This document shows, one piece after another, positions 32,850 through 45,790 of a stretch of DNA of 64,000 nucleotides (within the stretch, counting starts at the first letter, position 1; every line of letters starts with the position of its first letter). The notes below the pieces were generated by a model. That model was not told the DNA's origin. It worked only from the letters and a program-made list of their open reading frames with translations, and made no database searches. A program made the position numbers and the translations under genes. Origin of the DNA: Incurvaria masculella (taxonomy: Eukaryota; Arthropoda; Insecta; Lepidoptera; Incurvariidae); contig OX335651.1 of the NCBI GenBank assembly GCA_946894095.1, positions 14,344,501-14,408,500 of the forward strand. The letters run 5' to 3'.

Positions 32850-34170
32850 GTTAAGCGGCCAGTTTCGGTGAATGCTTCCGGAAAATTGGAATGAACAAAA
32901 AATCTTATATAATAGTAGAAAGTATAGAATAGTAAAAAAAATATTCTGATTGTAGTAGAATGGTTTAAAGCCGGAATGGATGCGTTTTATGGGGAAGAGG
33001 AATAGGAATGAATAAGGGTAATGGAGAGTATAAGAAAAATATTGCAGATACGGCGAGTTTTCGGAATTCCCTCCGCTCGGAATTAGCCATCGCTAGAAAC
33101 AATCCATTAAAATAATTATACCTATATATATAATAAAGAAGTTATACCTACGCACATAATAAGGGGATCTAGACATATTTCTTGTAAGTGTGTGCTGTAC
33201 AAATGATTATTACACAATATGGTTCTGCCTAGTACGGCACTCCATACAGTCACTGCACCCACACATAAGAAGGTAAATCGATGAGCCACGATTAGCGTTC
33301 TCTTCAAATATTCTATTATCAGTTCTGAACTGTCACGCCACGATGTAAACCCCCCTTGAAAAGGCGGCATTGATAAATTGACTGTTGGCTTTCGCCGTCC
33401 AATTACAATCCTATCAAGAATCGAACGCTTCGGTACCGTAGTGGAAATGAAATCAATCCAGTTGCGTGCTTGTGTGGAATTTAGAATCTTCGCGATTTAC
33501 CTTGACAATACGTTTATTATTCATGATAATTGTTTTGTCTGCAATCGACAACATATGAATTACCTTTGATCTAATACAATTTGAATATTTGTTACTCAAA
33601 TACGTTAGTCAATCCATTATCTCCAGTCAAATTACTACTTCTTTTGTCTGTATCAGTTCAGTTTCAGTTTCCTCCATTAGACGTATTTTACACACTCGGA
33701 ATCGTCAACATTTGGGCGACAAGACTCAGCACCGGGTTTGTATTTTTTTTTACTTTTTGTCCAACTCAAGAGTTTAAATTGTCCATTATGGTTAATTCCA
33801 AGGGTTTCTAACTTTCTTCTATTATTCGTTTTTTTTATGCTACCTATTACGGGGCTTTTGTGCCACCCACTACAGGGCATTGACCTTGGCCTCTCTTGAC
33901 CATATAATGGTCTGAAGGTGTGGTCAATTAAATATCTCTCCTAGTTACTAACCATATCTGAATAGTTACTTCAATGTACATGTCGTAATCATTAAACATA
34001 CACAAACGTAACATAGAGACGATTTTTAAGAAAAGACGTATGCTGGTGCATGTTCATATAGCCCAGTGGAACTTATTTTGTCTATCGCCCTTTGAGAAAT
34101 TATTATTTTCGAGCGCCCCCCAAAATTATTATCACATCTTAAAAAACACGATAGTATGTCAACAGTAATT
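32850..34170. other. Unique non-coding sequence
   Basis: Only short open frames. A GCGCCCCCC motif near 34110 recalls the foldback at 34541-34838, but no element edge is clear. Confidence 0.4.
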
Positions 34171-34481
34171 AATTAATTCTAATTTGCGGTAGAAACGTTC
34201 GGGCCGTGGAGCGCAGACGCAAAGGCTTTCTCGGAGAGACTTTGTGTCAAATTAAGGGAGGAAACCGGGGTCCCACAATCGGGGGCCTACTTTTACCAAA
34301 AAATTAGTCTGGCTATTCAGCGCGGAAACGCCGCTAGTGTTCTAGGAACATTCAAAAAAGACGTTGCCGAGGAATATTTTAATTTAGTTTAGTTATAGTT
34401 ATTTTAATTTTTGTTATGAAATATTGTTTTCGATTAAATAAAAAGATGATGCAAAAAAAAAAAAAAAATTAATTCTAATTT
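34171..34481 (+). mobile_element. 5'-truncated non-LTR insertion with 15-bp target duplication
   Basis: AATTAATTCTAATTT at 34171-34185 is repeated at 34467-34481, right after a poly-A run (34453-34468). Between them are the last codons and 3' UTR of a non-LTR element. Clear target-primed insertion. Confidence 0.9.
34186..34392 (+). pseudogene. C-terminal fragment of a non-LTR polyprotein
   Basis: An open frame of 68 codons to the stop at 34390-34392 contains FGPWSADAKAFSERL and YFYQKISLAIQRGNAASVLG. I recognise this C-terminal signature from insect non-LTR polyproteins but cannot name the clade with confidence. It lacks the catalytic domain and start, so it is non-functional. Confidence 0.75.
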
Positions 34482-34540
34482 AATTATTTATAAATAGCAT
34501 GCCATATGAGTGTAATATTATTATGATAGTATATTTATCG

Positions 34541-34838
34541 TCTGGGCGGTAAAGGGCCCAGAGGTAATCGGGAGGCGTAGAAGCTCTTATGGGGGCATGG
34601 CTGATTTGTGTTTTTAAAATACTTGAACTTTTAAATCCATGATATATTATTCATTTTTTTACAATCCAACTGGGCAGGAATAAGAACGTAAAAGTAGATG
34701 TAGTTGTAGTACGTAAGTTTTTATTTCAATTGAAAGTACTTTAAAATACTAGAAAAACACAAACCAGCCATCGCCGCCTTTCAAAGCCCCCCAATTTCCT
34801 CTGGGCCCTTTACCGCCCCCCTGTAGGCCGTCAGCGCC
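34541..34838. repeat. Foldback element
   Basis: Left arm CTGGGCGGTAAAGGGCCCAG (34542) recurs inverted at about 34800 (CTGGGCCCTTTACCGCCCCC). ATGGCTGATTTGTGTTTTT is likewise inverted near 34752. Arms are about 75-100 bp. The right end also carries CAGCGCCCACTGGGGGGCG. Possibly hAT-related; unproven. Confidence 0.6.
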
Positions 34839-34841
34839 CAC

Positions 34842-36673
34842 TGGGGGGCGTTATCGCTCACTTTGAGAAAGACTGATATAACCGAAGTAAGGTAGCACGA
34901 ACCAAAACAGGGCTACTATCTTTGTGGAAAATGACACAGACCCCAATGCTATTGCGCCAAAGCAGAGGCGCGGCGCGTGCCCCAACCCGCTGATATATAG
35001 CCTGACGGCGGCGGAGAAGGCTCCATTTAATGATGTACAATTACCTATTGTACGCGCCCAACGGCTTCATAATATGAGCTATTAACTCTTCTTTATATAA
35101 GATGGTCGGCCGATAGGTCAGCAAACTGCTAGATACGAATCAGCCGGGCGGTGGGACGTGTTAATTATAGCTGGCTACTATAAATTAAACAAACGCACCC
35201 ACTGGCCAGGCCAAGGCACTGATGGTCCGTTTGTTTTAGAAATTTATCACTTTATCGATCAGTGAGATTTGTATCAATAACTCATGCCATTATAGAAAGG
35301 TGTTTTAAAAATAAGTGCCTATAATTTTAAGGGTAGATTGAATTTTTAACGTTTGCCAATAAACTATGCATTCGATAATTGCTAAGTAAATAATTGATAA
35401 GTTACCAAGGAAATAATCTTAAAAAACATTAAAGGAACGTGGATCTAACTGCCTCCGAAGCCGATTTTCATATCTGATTCCAATTTGCCTACACATAATG
35501 CATGAAAAAGTGAAACCAAAATCCGTTTATTGACTTTGCGAGAACAATCCAATTTCGTTTTACGAATGAATTTACTTTTCTTTCCAATGTGACAGCACAC
35601 TTCATAGTTTTTGTTTAATTGTTTACTAAAGGTTAATTCGTTGTTATTTCGAACTAAAAAAACCTGAATATAAAAAGCTTTGTGAAAAAAAGGGATTTGT
35701 GAAAAGGTTTGGGGGGAAAAGGCAGGCGGGGGATGCGCATTGAAGAATATGGCGTCACGAAATATATGTGGGGCAAGAAAAAATACTACTCTGCCGTTAA
35801 GTGTAAGTAATAGAAGTATCTAAAATTTAAAAACAAAACCCTTTACATAGTAATCTAATAAAGTGATATGCTCCAATCCAAATTTCCTTACATACTTAAA
35901 CATACATGACACAAAAATACACCTGCTATATAAAATAGTATGACTAATTATAATTTACGTACAAACGATAGGCGGACAGTATCCATTATATTAAGTTATT
36001 TTTTATGTTAATTAATAATTTACGACTTGCGTTAATCAGAGTGTTTAAAAATAATAATGAAATGGAAAAAAAATATTTATGATTTTTTGCAACTTTTGCT
36101 ACAAGGGCGAGGGCGAAGCCTGAGATAAAACGTCATTACGATTCCTTGCGTGTTAGCGTGTTGTTTACGACTGTAATCTAACCCAAATTATCAGCATTCT
36201 TTAACGACGTCCGGCGAATCTCATGCCGTGATCTGTCTTGCCTAAGGCTAAATTAACCTTGCACAACATTTTTACGCTTCATTTTATTTTTACGAAGGTA
36301 TCCTTATGATATGAAATCATGCAAACTCAATGACTCGTTCACGTGAATTTTGGAATACTTAAAATGAATTAAATGAGAAACAATGGCCTCACAAAGGGTC
36401 TCGTTAGTTCGGAATACCTATGGGCTCAGCATTTATTTCTCAATTTTACTATCGTGGTAAGTTTTTAACGACGCAAAAAAACTAGTAAAAAGTTCAAGTT
36501 TCTTGCATCGTTGACTGCAGCGCGATACAAAGGTAACCTCGGCAAAGACTGCGCCTTTACATTCTTATTTTCAAGCCTGGCGAGATTATCCTTTCGTTTT
36601 TCAAATTCATTGAGCTGGCAGCAATATTTGTGCAAGTGATGCGGGAAAGATTTTATCAAAATTTAATGCTTTT
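34842..36673. other. Unique AT-rich non-coding sequence
   Basis: No gene or repeat recognised. Confidence 0.4.
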
Positions 36674-36965
36674 TAGGGTTCCGTACCCAAAGGGTGTCAA
36701 CGGAACCCTGTTACTAAGCCTCCGCTGTCCGTCCGTCCATCTATCACAGGGCTATATCTTAGGAACCGTAATAGATAGGCAACTGAAATTTTCACAGAAT
36801 TTGTATTTATTTTGCCGCTATAACAACAAATAGGTAAAATTAAAAAATACTAAAAATAAAGGGGGCCCCCATACAAACTATGTGATTTTGTGGTGTCAAA
36901 TCTTGTACGATGGTACGGAACCCTTCGTATATGTGCGTCCGACTCGCACTTGGCCAGTTTTTTTA
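36674..36965 (+). mobile_element. Lepidoptera-type dispersed repeat, full length
   Basis: Starts TAGGGTTCCGTACCC, contains CTCCGCTGTCCGTCCGTCC, ATTTATTTTGCCGCTA, and GATGGTACGGAACCC, and ends GACTCGCACTTGGCCAG plus T7. Siblings at 14988, 58033 and 60986. Confidence 0.8.
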
Positions 36966-37591
36966 TCTTGTGTGCTAGTCCTTGAAAATACATAATGTAC
37001 CATTAACTTATATTGAAATCGAATCAATTCGAGGCACTCGATATGAATAACTGACCCTTTGGTACACTTTTTTTTTACTTGAAGTATACACACACACAAC
37101 AACACACTAGACAACTTTTAATTGATAACATTGTTGATGCTGTTTTATACGACTATACAATATTATAATTTGGTAGCAGTAGTAGGTAATTCGTTTTCAG
37201 TCCTAGTTTAGACTATGTTTGCTTCTTTGTTTATTTATTTTTTGTTTCTAATATATGTTTGCATTATGCTATACTTATAATGTAATAAGTTAAAAATGTT
37301 TAAAAATGTGTTTTTGCTGAGCCATAGCCTTTTTACAAATTACATATTATTATTACTTTTTGTTTACACCATGCCTTGTAACTGAAAAATGTGTAATCTT
37401 GTAAATAAATTGAGTTTACTCTTTACTCTTTACTCTTACTCTTACTCTTACTCTTACTCAATACCCATCAGTTGAAACCAAGAGATTATCCAAGGATAAG
37501 GGACCAGAAATATTTGGCAAATCTCAGACCGTACAATAATCCCAAACAAGACTGGGAGGGAGCGGTCAGGGAGAAGAGGTTCGTCTCTTAA
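36966..37591. other. Probable LINE 3' UTR with microsatellite tail
   Basis: AATCTTGTAAATAAATTGAG at 37396-37415 then a TTTACTC/TTACTC microsatellite (37416-37459), as at the 3' end of some non-LTR elements. The remainder is unrecognised. Confidence 0.5.
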
Positions 37592-38031
37592 GGTAGGCCT
37601 TCCCGTTTAACTCTCCACACAAACGTGGATAGAATATCATGGGCACATTTCTGGTCGGAGATTAAAAATTATGCTCAAAGCAGCTTTATTTAATCAAGCT
37701 GCATGCTTGATGACCATTGGCATTGTAAATATGTGTTTGGTTTTAAGTTATAAAGGTCGAGAGTACGAATTTTTCGCTCGCTTTGTACACATCAATTTGG
37801 TTTTTGTTAAATTTTTGACTACAACGTTCGTGATTTTCCTTAAGCTTTAAGTCGTTTTGTAATTTCAAATTTTGTCAAACTCAACAAATATAGCACTATG
37901 CAAATTGTATGCTTTGTGGACATGTTGCATCCTCGTCATAACGGAGACTGCGTTTATCCCAGAGCGCAAAAGCACGAGCTGTCTCATGCCCGCCGAATAA
38001 GTTACTCCCGTCTGGAAGGGCCATCCTAACC
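37588..38031 (+). mobile_element. Old, diverged TTAA-type MITE
   Basis: TTAAGGTAGGCCTTCCCG at the left and GGAAGGGCCATCCTAA at the right. The interior still aligns with the family (TGATGACCATTGGCATTGTA, GGACATGTTGCATC). Shorter and more diverged than the others; the right TTAA is now CTAA. Confidence 0.75.
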
Positions 38032-38408
38032 GCGTGGACAGCCGACTAACACACATGTGTAACTCACAAATACCTACCAAATAGATATTGTGACCACCAG
38101 ACACGACAGGAGGCCTCGAGGCATCTATCGTGGAATTACTTTTGGCAACCGCGGTCATTATTTTGACTTCATCATCATTACGTACGGCGGTAACGATGAT
38201 ATAATTCTGCCGTGAGAATATTCCCAAATTACTCTTGAGGCAGGTGAGATGCCACATTTGGGTCACATGACTAACGTGTCATTACAACACAGGGGTTAGC
38301 TAATTACGGGAGTGCATCGATAAAACTGATCAGAATTGCTCGTGGAAACAAAACGTGTAGATTCTCGATTTTAACTTTAAGTCGTTAAATAGGCCACAGT
38401 ATGGTGTA
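38032..38408. other. Non-coding sequence
   Basis: Nothing recognised. Confidence 0.4.
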
Positions 38409-38818
38409 TGCTAGCGGCTCGTAGCTCGGTGGCTCGGGGACTTGCCTTGCATGCCCTCGATGAATTCGATCCCAGACACATTCATGCACCACTTACTTTC
38501 TCTTTCTGAGTTAGAGGCGTGCATTTCTTCACGAATGTTAGCTGTTCCATGGTTCGAAATCCAAGTAAAACCTGGTGGTCCCCTTCGCCTACTAGGGTTA
38601 AGCCCGCCAAGCTAGGGTTAAGCTGAAGCCTACCCAATCAGGGGAAAGGGACATACAGTTTTACATGAGTTCCGAACCATGGAACAGCTCGCGTTCGTTA
38701 CGAAATGCACTCATCCTACTCACAAAGAAAAAAGCAAGTTGCATGACCGGGGCGACGATTTGAACCCACAACCTCTCCCATGAAAGGCTAGTCATCTAGC
38801 CCCTACCCCACGAGCTGC
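38409..38818. repeat. Two SINE halves in a tail-to-tail inverted pair
   Basis: A plus-strand tRNA-like head (GCGGCTCGTAGCTCGGTGGC) with body start runs to about 38620. A minus-strand body and head follow, ending in the inverted B box (GATTTGAACCC) and CACGAGCTGC at 38818. The two bodies are joined with both tRNA heads facing outward, so a transcript could fold into a hairpin of roughly 200 bp. Confidence 0.75.
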
Positions 38819-41800
38819 ACAAAAGGTAGACAGACTATTCGCATTAAAAAGTCCACACGTATTGCACGTGTATTGTCCTCCCAGTTGGCACGCAACCGTT
38901 TTACGCAAATGGCACGGTCCCGCCGACACGAAGGTCGCCGGGTTCTAACGGTCCCGTAATAGCTACGCTCCCCGGAAGGGCTCCCGCGGCGCCGGCCGCT
39001 GTTCGTCAATTTCGCGATAAACAATAGATCAAATAGTGCCATGGGAGAGACCCAATTTGCGAAGGCGAATTGAAGCCGGCCGTTGTCGGGCGCGAATCGT
39101 ATCGGATATTCTCTCCTCGCATTCCGCTATTTCGTTGTCGCACCGAACGGCTGCCTTTTATTGCCGCTCGCTGGCGGGCTTTGAAGGGAAAACATTCTAT
39201 ACAACAAATAAATACATTTTCAGAAAATAATACGAAAAGAGGCTGGTTCGAAAAGCTACTATCTGAGAGTGAATTCCATTGCAGATATGACAATATGCAA
39301 ATCAACTATAGAAATGATCGGATGTATTAAAAAATATAATCAATAAAATCCGTAACGTTTACATATTTATCCACCATATTTGAATAATATCAAATATTAT
39401 TTAAATAAAAACTAAAGTTTAAAGGTAAATGAAACTTTAGAAGCCTGGAATAGCATAATAAAAAAATACGCGAGCTACTAACCTACATATTTAAGCATTT
39501 ATCTTTTCTTCTTCATTCAGCGATGTCCCCGTACAAACATTTGTATAAAATATAACACTATTTTCTACGCTAAATAAATATAAGTTAATGTTAGTAGTGA
39601 CTTAAAGAACCATTTATGGCAGTGACTGCTGTTACATCCTGTGTAAACCCTGTGGCGAAATGTTGAAAGCAATTACCTATCTCAACAAACCCTATCATAA
39701 CCACAATATGAAGTTCTCATATTATTCAGATACAACGAAAGCAGTACATGATGAGCTATGCCTAGACATACCACGAAGATGTAAAATTATCGTACTTACG
39801 GAATTAGACTATACCCCTTTGGTATATCTACCATCAACGTTTATCTTCCAACTCGGGTAGAGACGGTGCCCGCGGGAGTGGTTAAGCATTTTATTATTTG
39901 CTACGCCATGAAAGCAGGCTATTTGACAACGAGCTTGGGAAGGTAGCGGGAAAATTACAGCTTTCCACAAAGCTAGGCGAGCACCGAGAGAGTGAAGCTA
40001 GGAAACCAAGCACGCAGAACCTATGACAAAGAATACGATCAGAAGCAAGCTGTTGTCGTGGGATGGAAGTATTGGGCATTGGGCGTTGAGTGAGACCGTA
40101 GACCCAATATTAGGATCAATGGCACGATAATGTGTTAATAATGGTAATTTGCCTACACCCTGACAAAAACATTATGTAAACTTTCGGTCTGTCAGTGTGT
40201 GAGCTTATGACACGGTAATTTTAGAGAGGACCATTTTAGAAGGAATTCAAGAGAACTTGTGTTTTCTGTGCTTTTTGGCAATTGTCGATTGCCTTCGAAG
40301 TCCCGCCTTTAGTCTCGGCGACTGCGCTGAAGCCAGCCAGCAGACACCGACCACGGAGCGCCGAGAGTAGTACCTACTTCTAGTTGGTACCACTATGTAG
40401 GGTACTTTATGTCGTGCCTGTGTCGTCTTGAAGCGCCTGCATCGGCCGGGGACTGATCGAACAACTGGTATTGTACTGAAAAATATTTTGATCCCAGGTG
40501 ACGTCACGCGTCGGAAAACGAACAGAGCAAAAGTATCAGCCCCGATAAAAAAATCACCAAATACAAGACTGCAAGGAAAGCGCCAGCACAGCATCAGTTG
40601 CGCCATGTCCCGCCTCAGACAGTGCCCGCGGCCTACCGGTTCCGGAACTAACAGTACTCAGATTTGAATCGTGGAAGTCAATCTTTTTCCACGGGCAGGT
40701 AATAAATTGGATTCAAAAGCAGCGGGAACAGCTCACGATGTAAATCAATCAATCCGTTATGAATTACGATCGCGCCTGAACCGTGATCGCTCGGCTGAGT
40801 TACGATCTGTTGATTAATTTTATTGGCGGGCCGTCGGGCGATTGTTGGCAGGAGACAGTTCTTCGGAGGCTATTTGCATTTAACAAAGGTTCAGATGGAG
40901 AGTCCGAGAGAATCTTCATAAATATGAATATCGCGAGATCTTGTCAAAATGAATGACCCATAAAACAATTCTCATGCTGGAGCCAATTTCTTGTATTCAT
41001 TTTAGTGGTAAATGTTACAATATTATTTTACAAAATTGTCGAGATCTCAAAATTTTAATTATTTAACTGCACATTCATTATGAGAAAGCGTTGTTCCGCA
41101 TTTAATGTGGCTTTTGTTTAGAAGAAGAGACTATATACTAACTTTCTATTGCGTCATTAATTTATTTTCTGTTTAAGTCTTGTGGATTATGGTCGTGTGG
41201 GTCGCGGCAGTAAATTCAAAAATAATTCGGTCTGACTGCATCTCTAGCCGTGCAAGTTGTAAAGTCGTCGATCGTAAAAGACAATTCAAGACAATAACAG
41301 GTCGGGCTGCTAGATAGGCTATCAAGTTTTAAATTTAATACGTTTTTTAAAATCAAACTATCGATGGGCCGCCATCGCAGTAATGAGGCAATTTCTTTCT
41401 GATGCCCACTCATATACACACTTCCTCGGTGATTGGGCGATAAACCGGGTTTAGGAACGGTTTACACGTGCCCGTTATTTACTCCAAATCGATTGCATAT
41501 CATCGAATTGGCGATCCCGAAGTACTGATCCCTCAAAATTAACGCTAAAAACACTACAACTGTTAAGATTGTGATGTATATTGTGGGTTCCGGCACTTTT
41601 TTTATTGTTTATTGTTTATTCATCATCCACAGGCAGCACACTGCACATTGTCATATTTTATCATTAGTCTGTTCAGCATTCACGGCGAAGAAGAACTGGC
41701 AAGAAACTTCGCTGATTTTTTTTTAACGTCCACTTAGTCGAAGTTTACAAATGTGTTTGCCCCTGCCTACAGAAATACGGGTTATTGGTACCCGTTTATG

Positions 41801-41943
41801 TCAATACATTAAATTAATTTTAATTCACAATAATCTACCGTACCTGTCATATGCAACAGTTCATGACAAATATCGGTTTATTTTGCAAAGTCATGTCCGT
41901 CATCTAACATGTTGCCAATTGGAGCAGGCCAGTCCCCACAAAC
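38819..41943. other. Long unique non-coding stretch
   Basis: Moderately GC-rich patches (38830-39180, 40250-40670) have frames up to 119 codons without recognisable motifs. CACGGCGAAGAAGAACTGGC near 41680 is like a non-LTR tail motif. I see no supported gene. Confidence 0.4.
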
Positions 41944-42060
41944 AGCTCAGTCTAAGATAGCCGTGCAATATATAGAAGTTCTTGGGATGGCACCCAGTTC
42001 CCATGTGATGTGTTGGGCTATATTTTTTTGATAGTAAGAACCTGATTTGACACAGCCAAT
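41944..42060 (+). mobile_element. SINE body fragment
   Basis: GGGATGGCACCCAGTTCCCA then TGTGATGTGTTGGGCTA matches the 3' half of the SINE body. Confidence 0.6.
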
Positions 42061-42903
42061 CATGCAAGAACGAAGAAGTTATGTCATTTTAAGTGTCCAC
42101 GGCACAAGCCCTGCCTGGCACAATCTCACGGGTGCCAACGAACTGCTCTAACCCGCACCCACGCCACGTATTTTGTTAGAACAAAGGTTATTTATCTCAG
42201 TAACGTACGTCTCGCGGCTCGTGTCTGGAAGGCCCGACCCTGCCTCCGCAGCACCGAATAGTTTCGCGGCCCCCCCAAATTGTGATTTATAATAATACAG
42301 TCCGTGTAAGTTCGCGGGAACACCGCGGCGCGGCGCGCGGGGACGACTTATGGCAGGCGACAACATTTTGTGGCGCGCGTTATTCCCGACGTCAGCGTTT
42401 GACAATTTTGCCAGCGACATTTTGCTGCTTTTGATGTTTACGTACGTGTTTATGGTGACTTTTGCTCCTCCTCTAAAAACTAGTTGGTCCTTTCTTGCAT
42501 ATTTCTAGGTAAATATAACACGACAATGTTTCGTGAAACACACTTATGCTCTTCCCCGAAATACTAATTTTCCAGTTTCGTGTATATTTTCTTCGCTTGT
42601 GCATATTTCTAGGTAAACATAACTGGACAAAAAATGGTTCGTGAACTGTATAAACACACACAACTGTCGTGAACACTGTCTGTGTGTCATTGCGTTCTAC
42701 TTACATTAATGGATATTTCTTTAAGGCCGTAAAATACCACTCAGACATACTACTTTTACAATATTGCAGTGTCTACACGGTGTAAACACTTAAACTACTT
42801 GGGGAATACGAGCTGGACCTGGCGAGCTTGCGCATTGTAAATGCCTTCACATATACGGGACTGGTGTACGCACAATATTTGTTTATTTATAATTACAAGA
42901 GTG
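42061..42903. other. Non-coding flank of copy B
   Basis: GC-rich patch at 42100-42420 with a 90-codon reverse frame of no known family; otherwise AT-rich. Confidence 0.4.
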
Positions 42904-42907
42904 CCGG
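42904..42907. repeat. Left target-site duplication of copy B (CCGG)
   Basis: CCGG directly before the left TIR, matched by CCGG at 59399-59402. Alternatively CCGG is the outer part of a 28-bp TIR. Confidence 0.65.
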
Positions 42908-42931
42908 TGTAACAGGCAGGAATGAATCCCC
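42908..42931 (+). repeat. Left TIR of copy B
   Basis: Identical to 583-606. Confidence 0.9.
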
Positions 42932-43452
42932 GGTAATTTTGAATCCCTTACAATGGTCGCTATTGATCCCCGGTATTGTTTAATAAACACTGCCATTAAA
43001 GTAATGACCCTAACGACTATAAACAAACCACGCTCGCGCCAAACGCTCTCAAGTGGCTAGGAGGATGACGTAGGCAGCGGACGTAGGTAAATAGTGAATG
43101 AAGTGATACTGTTAAATACTTTTAGAGTTCCGTTCCCCAAGATAATAGACTAGGAGGTGGCGATTTGATATTTGAATCATCTTGAGTCCTATAAATAAAA
43201 GCTAATCGCTGACAACCTTTTTTACTGGTCGATAGAATCCGCGGATCTATCAGTGTTTGGCGTAACTTAGTGTAGTTTAATTACCAAAAAAGTTTAAATA
43301 AATGAAATGAAAAAAAAAGTTTACTAATGAAGCTTAATTTCTGGCAGGTTTTTTGACCAAAGTGGGAAAGTAGGAAAAAAATTGAAGTAAGTATACCATT
43401 ACCTTACATTAAGTATGTACATTAGTAAAGCATAAATGAAGTATCTAATAAG

Positions 43453-44291
43453 ATGTTGCTCTTTGCGGACGATTGCAAGTTTTATAAAATTATTTAAAAT
43501 AGTCACGACTCAATTCTTTTACAAAACGATATTAATCGAGTCTCTTTGCAGTGCTTTAAAAACAAAATGTGCCTAAATTTTCTAAAGTGTGTTCAAATTA
43601 CATTTACGCGTAAACGAAAACCAGTTTTAACCGAATATTATGTTAACGGCAATACGCTTAAGCAAGTAGATATTATTCGTGACCTAGGTTTGGTATTAGA
43701 TAAAAAACTTTCATTTAATGCTCATATAGACAACATAATTTCTCGTTCTTTTAAAATGCTAGGTTTCAAACGTAATAGTAAAGTTTTTAAAAATCCTGCG
43801 GCAAAAGTTGCATTATTTAACAGTCTTGTAAGAAGCATACTAGAATATGCTAGTCCAGTGTGGAATCCCAGCTACAAATTACATATACTCGTACAACGCA
43901 TCGAGCGTAGTCAAAAGATGTTTTTCAACTTTTTATCTTTTTTTGACAATAAAGCGAAGTTTCTTCCTTACTACACTGACAGACTGATTTTTTATGGAGT
44001 CAATTCTCTTGAAAAGAGAAGATTGCATTCGGATATTATTATTAATTTGAAAATTATTACTAATCAAGTATTAAGACCTTTCCTTTTGAGCCAGATAAAT
44101 TTTAACGTACCGAGACCAAATTCACGTCCTAAATCCCTCTAAAACTAAAAATACATAAGACTAATTTAGGTAAATATTCACCACTTTCGAAAATCTCTTC
44201 AAATTATAATGCATTCGTTCATCATCACGATATTGATATATCGGCCCCATCACTAGAATCATTTAAAAATAAATTCAAAACCTGTATGTAA
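43453..44291 (+). pseudogene. Non-LTR reverse transcriptase C-terminal remnant (copy B)
   Basis: Counterpart of 1125-1962 and better preserved. MLLFADDCKFYKII holds the FADD box, then one in-frame TAA at 43495-43497. A continuous frame then runs to 44142 (DLGLVLDKKLSFNAHIDNII, LVRSILEYASPVWNPSY, FLPYYTDRLIFYGVNSLEKR). Recognisable C-terminal codons continue in another frame to 44291. The upstream palm and endonuclease are missing. Jockey-like by resemblance. Confidence 0.82.
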
Positions 44292-44715
44292 TTATTTCCC
44301 CTCCTTTGTTCTTTGTAATAATGTTCACTCACTTTTAAACACGTGTTATTTTAGTTGATATATTTTGTTTTGTAGCGTGTTTATATTCCATGATTTATTT
44401 ATTTTTATTCTTGTTATTAGAATTAAGTGAATGCCCTACCGTAATGCCGACTTAAGGAAATGTTAATAACCATGTTGTGTTTGTCCATTATTGGTGATAG
44501 TTTCACTTTTTTTATATTTAAGTTTTGTTATTACCATGTAAGAAATGAGTCACTTTTGACAAACCTAATAAAAAAAAACAACTCAATCGTCTCGAATATT
44601 TTACAGGTTTTTGTAGTTAAATACATAAATCACATTTCGAAATGGCAAATTTTATGTTTTTGTAAGTTCTAAGTAGAGTAGTCCTAAGCAAGTGTTAACG
44701 TTGCGTTCCGAAATT
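44292..44715. other. AT-rich probable LINE 3' UTR (copy B)
   Basis: Same content as 1963-2383. Confidence 0.4.
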
Positions 44716-45076
44716 ACAGAGTGGTCTAGTGACTAGAGGACTTGCCTTTCATGCGAGAGGTCTGGGTTTAAATCCTCGCCCCGGCCATGTATCACTTTCT
44801 TTCTCTTTCTGTTTTGGATAAGTTAGTTACGAATGCGAGCTGTTCCATGGCTCGGAACTCATGTAAAACTTTAGGTCCCCTACCCCTACTTATTGGTAGG
44901 GTCAAGCCCGCCTGCGTTGGTGCCACCGAATTGGATAAAACGATGGTTAATCCAGATAAATGTAGTCGTGTTCACAAAGGGAAGGTCCTGACATGGTACT
45001 TTATTCCTTCGGAAAAGTGATGTATTAGGCTAATATCATAACGGTAGTTGTGTGGTATCAGCCATCCATGTCAGGG
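44716..45076 (+). mobile_element. tRNA-derived SINE (copy B, undeleted)
   Basis: Keeps the CACTTTCTTTCTCTTTCTG tract between tRNA head and body that is deleted in copy A. Confidence 0.8.
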
Positions 45077-45790
45077 TCGGTCCCCACCGTCTTCTTTCTA
45101 CCATCGCACAACGCGGAACAGGCAGAAAATGCACCTGTTCACTGGCGACATTCCAAAAATCAAAACCAACCGATCCTATAGGTAATTTATCTATGGGGTC
45201 GGTAAACTATAGAATGTAGTAATACTCCCTGCCGAGGTATTTCTCCCAAAGTAAAACCTGGGGTCCTTCAAACATGAAAGCACCTCGTCCACCGGCATGG
45301 TTTTCGCAGCCCCCTTTAAAGTTCGAAAGCGCAAGGGCGTCGTCGGGCACCTTAAGAACGGCCCGTAAGCTATGCTCCCCATACAAACGTAGTTTACTAA
45401 TCATTTGGAAACCGCTATTCCAATTAAATTGATATTTAAAATCTAATATCAAGTAATAAATATCTGTGTCTGCATGCTTTTGTTTTCTGGAAAATTCCAA
45501 ACCAAATTAAATTAAACCATAAAGAAAATTTTCATACGAATTTTGTTTTCTCTGTGGTTTGACCGAGAATACATTTACCGAAAAAACAAAGGCATGCAGA
45601 CACAGATATTTGTAGCCTAATATTAGATACCAAATATCAAGTAAGTTGGAACAGTTGTTTTCAAATGATTAGTAAACTACGTTTGTATGGGAGGCGAAAT
45701 TTTCTGATGCTTACGGGCCGACCTTAAGACGTCCTGGCGTACGCCATATGCCGAGCTTAACATAAAGAATGGTTCCATAAAAAAACATCT
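45065..45790. repeat. Large foldback/inverted repeat (copy B)
   Basis: Counterpart of 2693-3400; the arms meet around 45500-45590. Confidence 0.65.

Noticed and set aside
38803..39042. Reverse Arg-rich frame next to the SINE pair
   Set aside because: Begins in SINE head sequence and has no domain.
40247..40606. 119-codon reverse frame and overlapping forward frame
   Set aside because: Basic-rich composition without a known motif; both strands are equally open, suggesting chance in GC-rich DNA.
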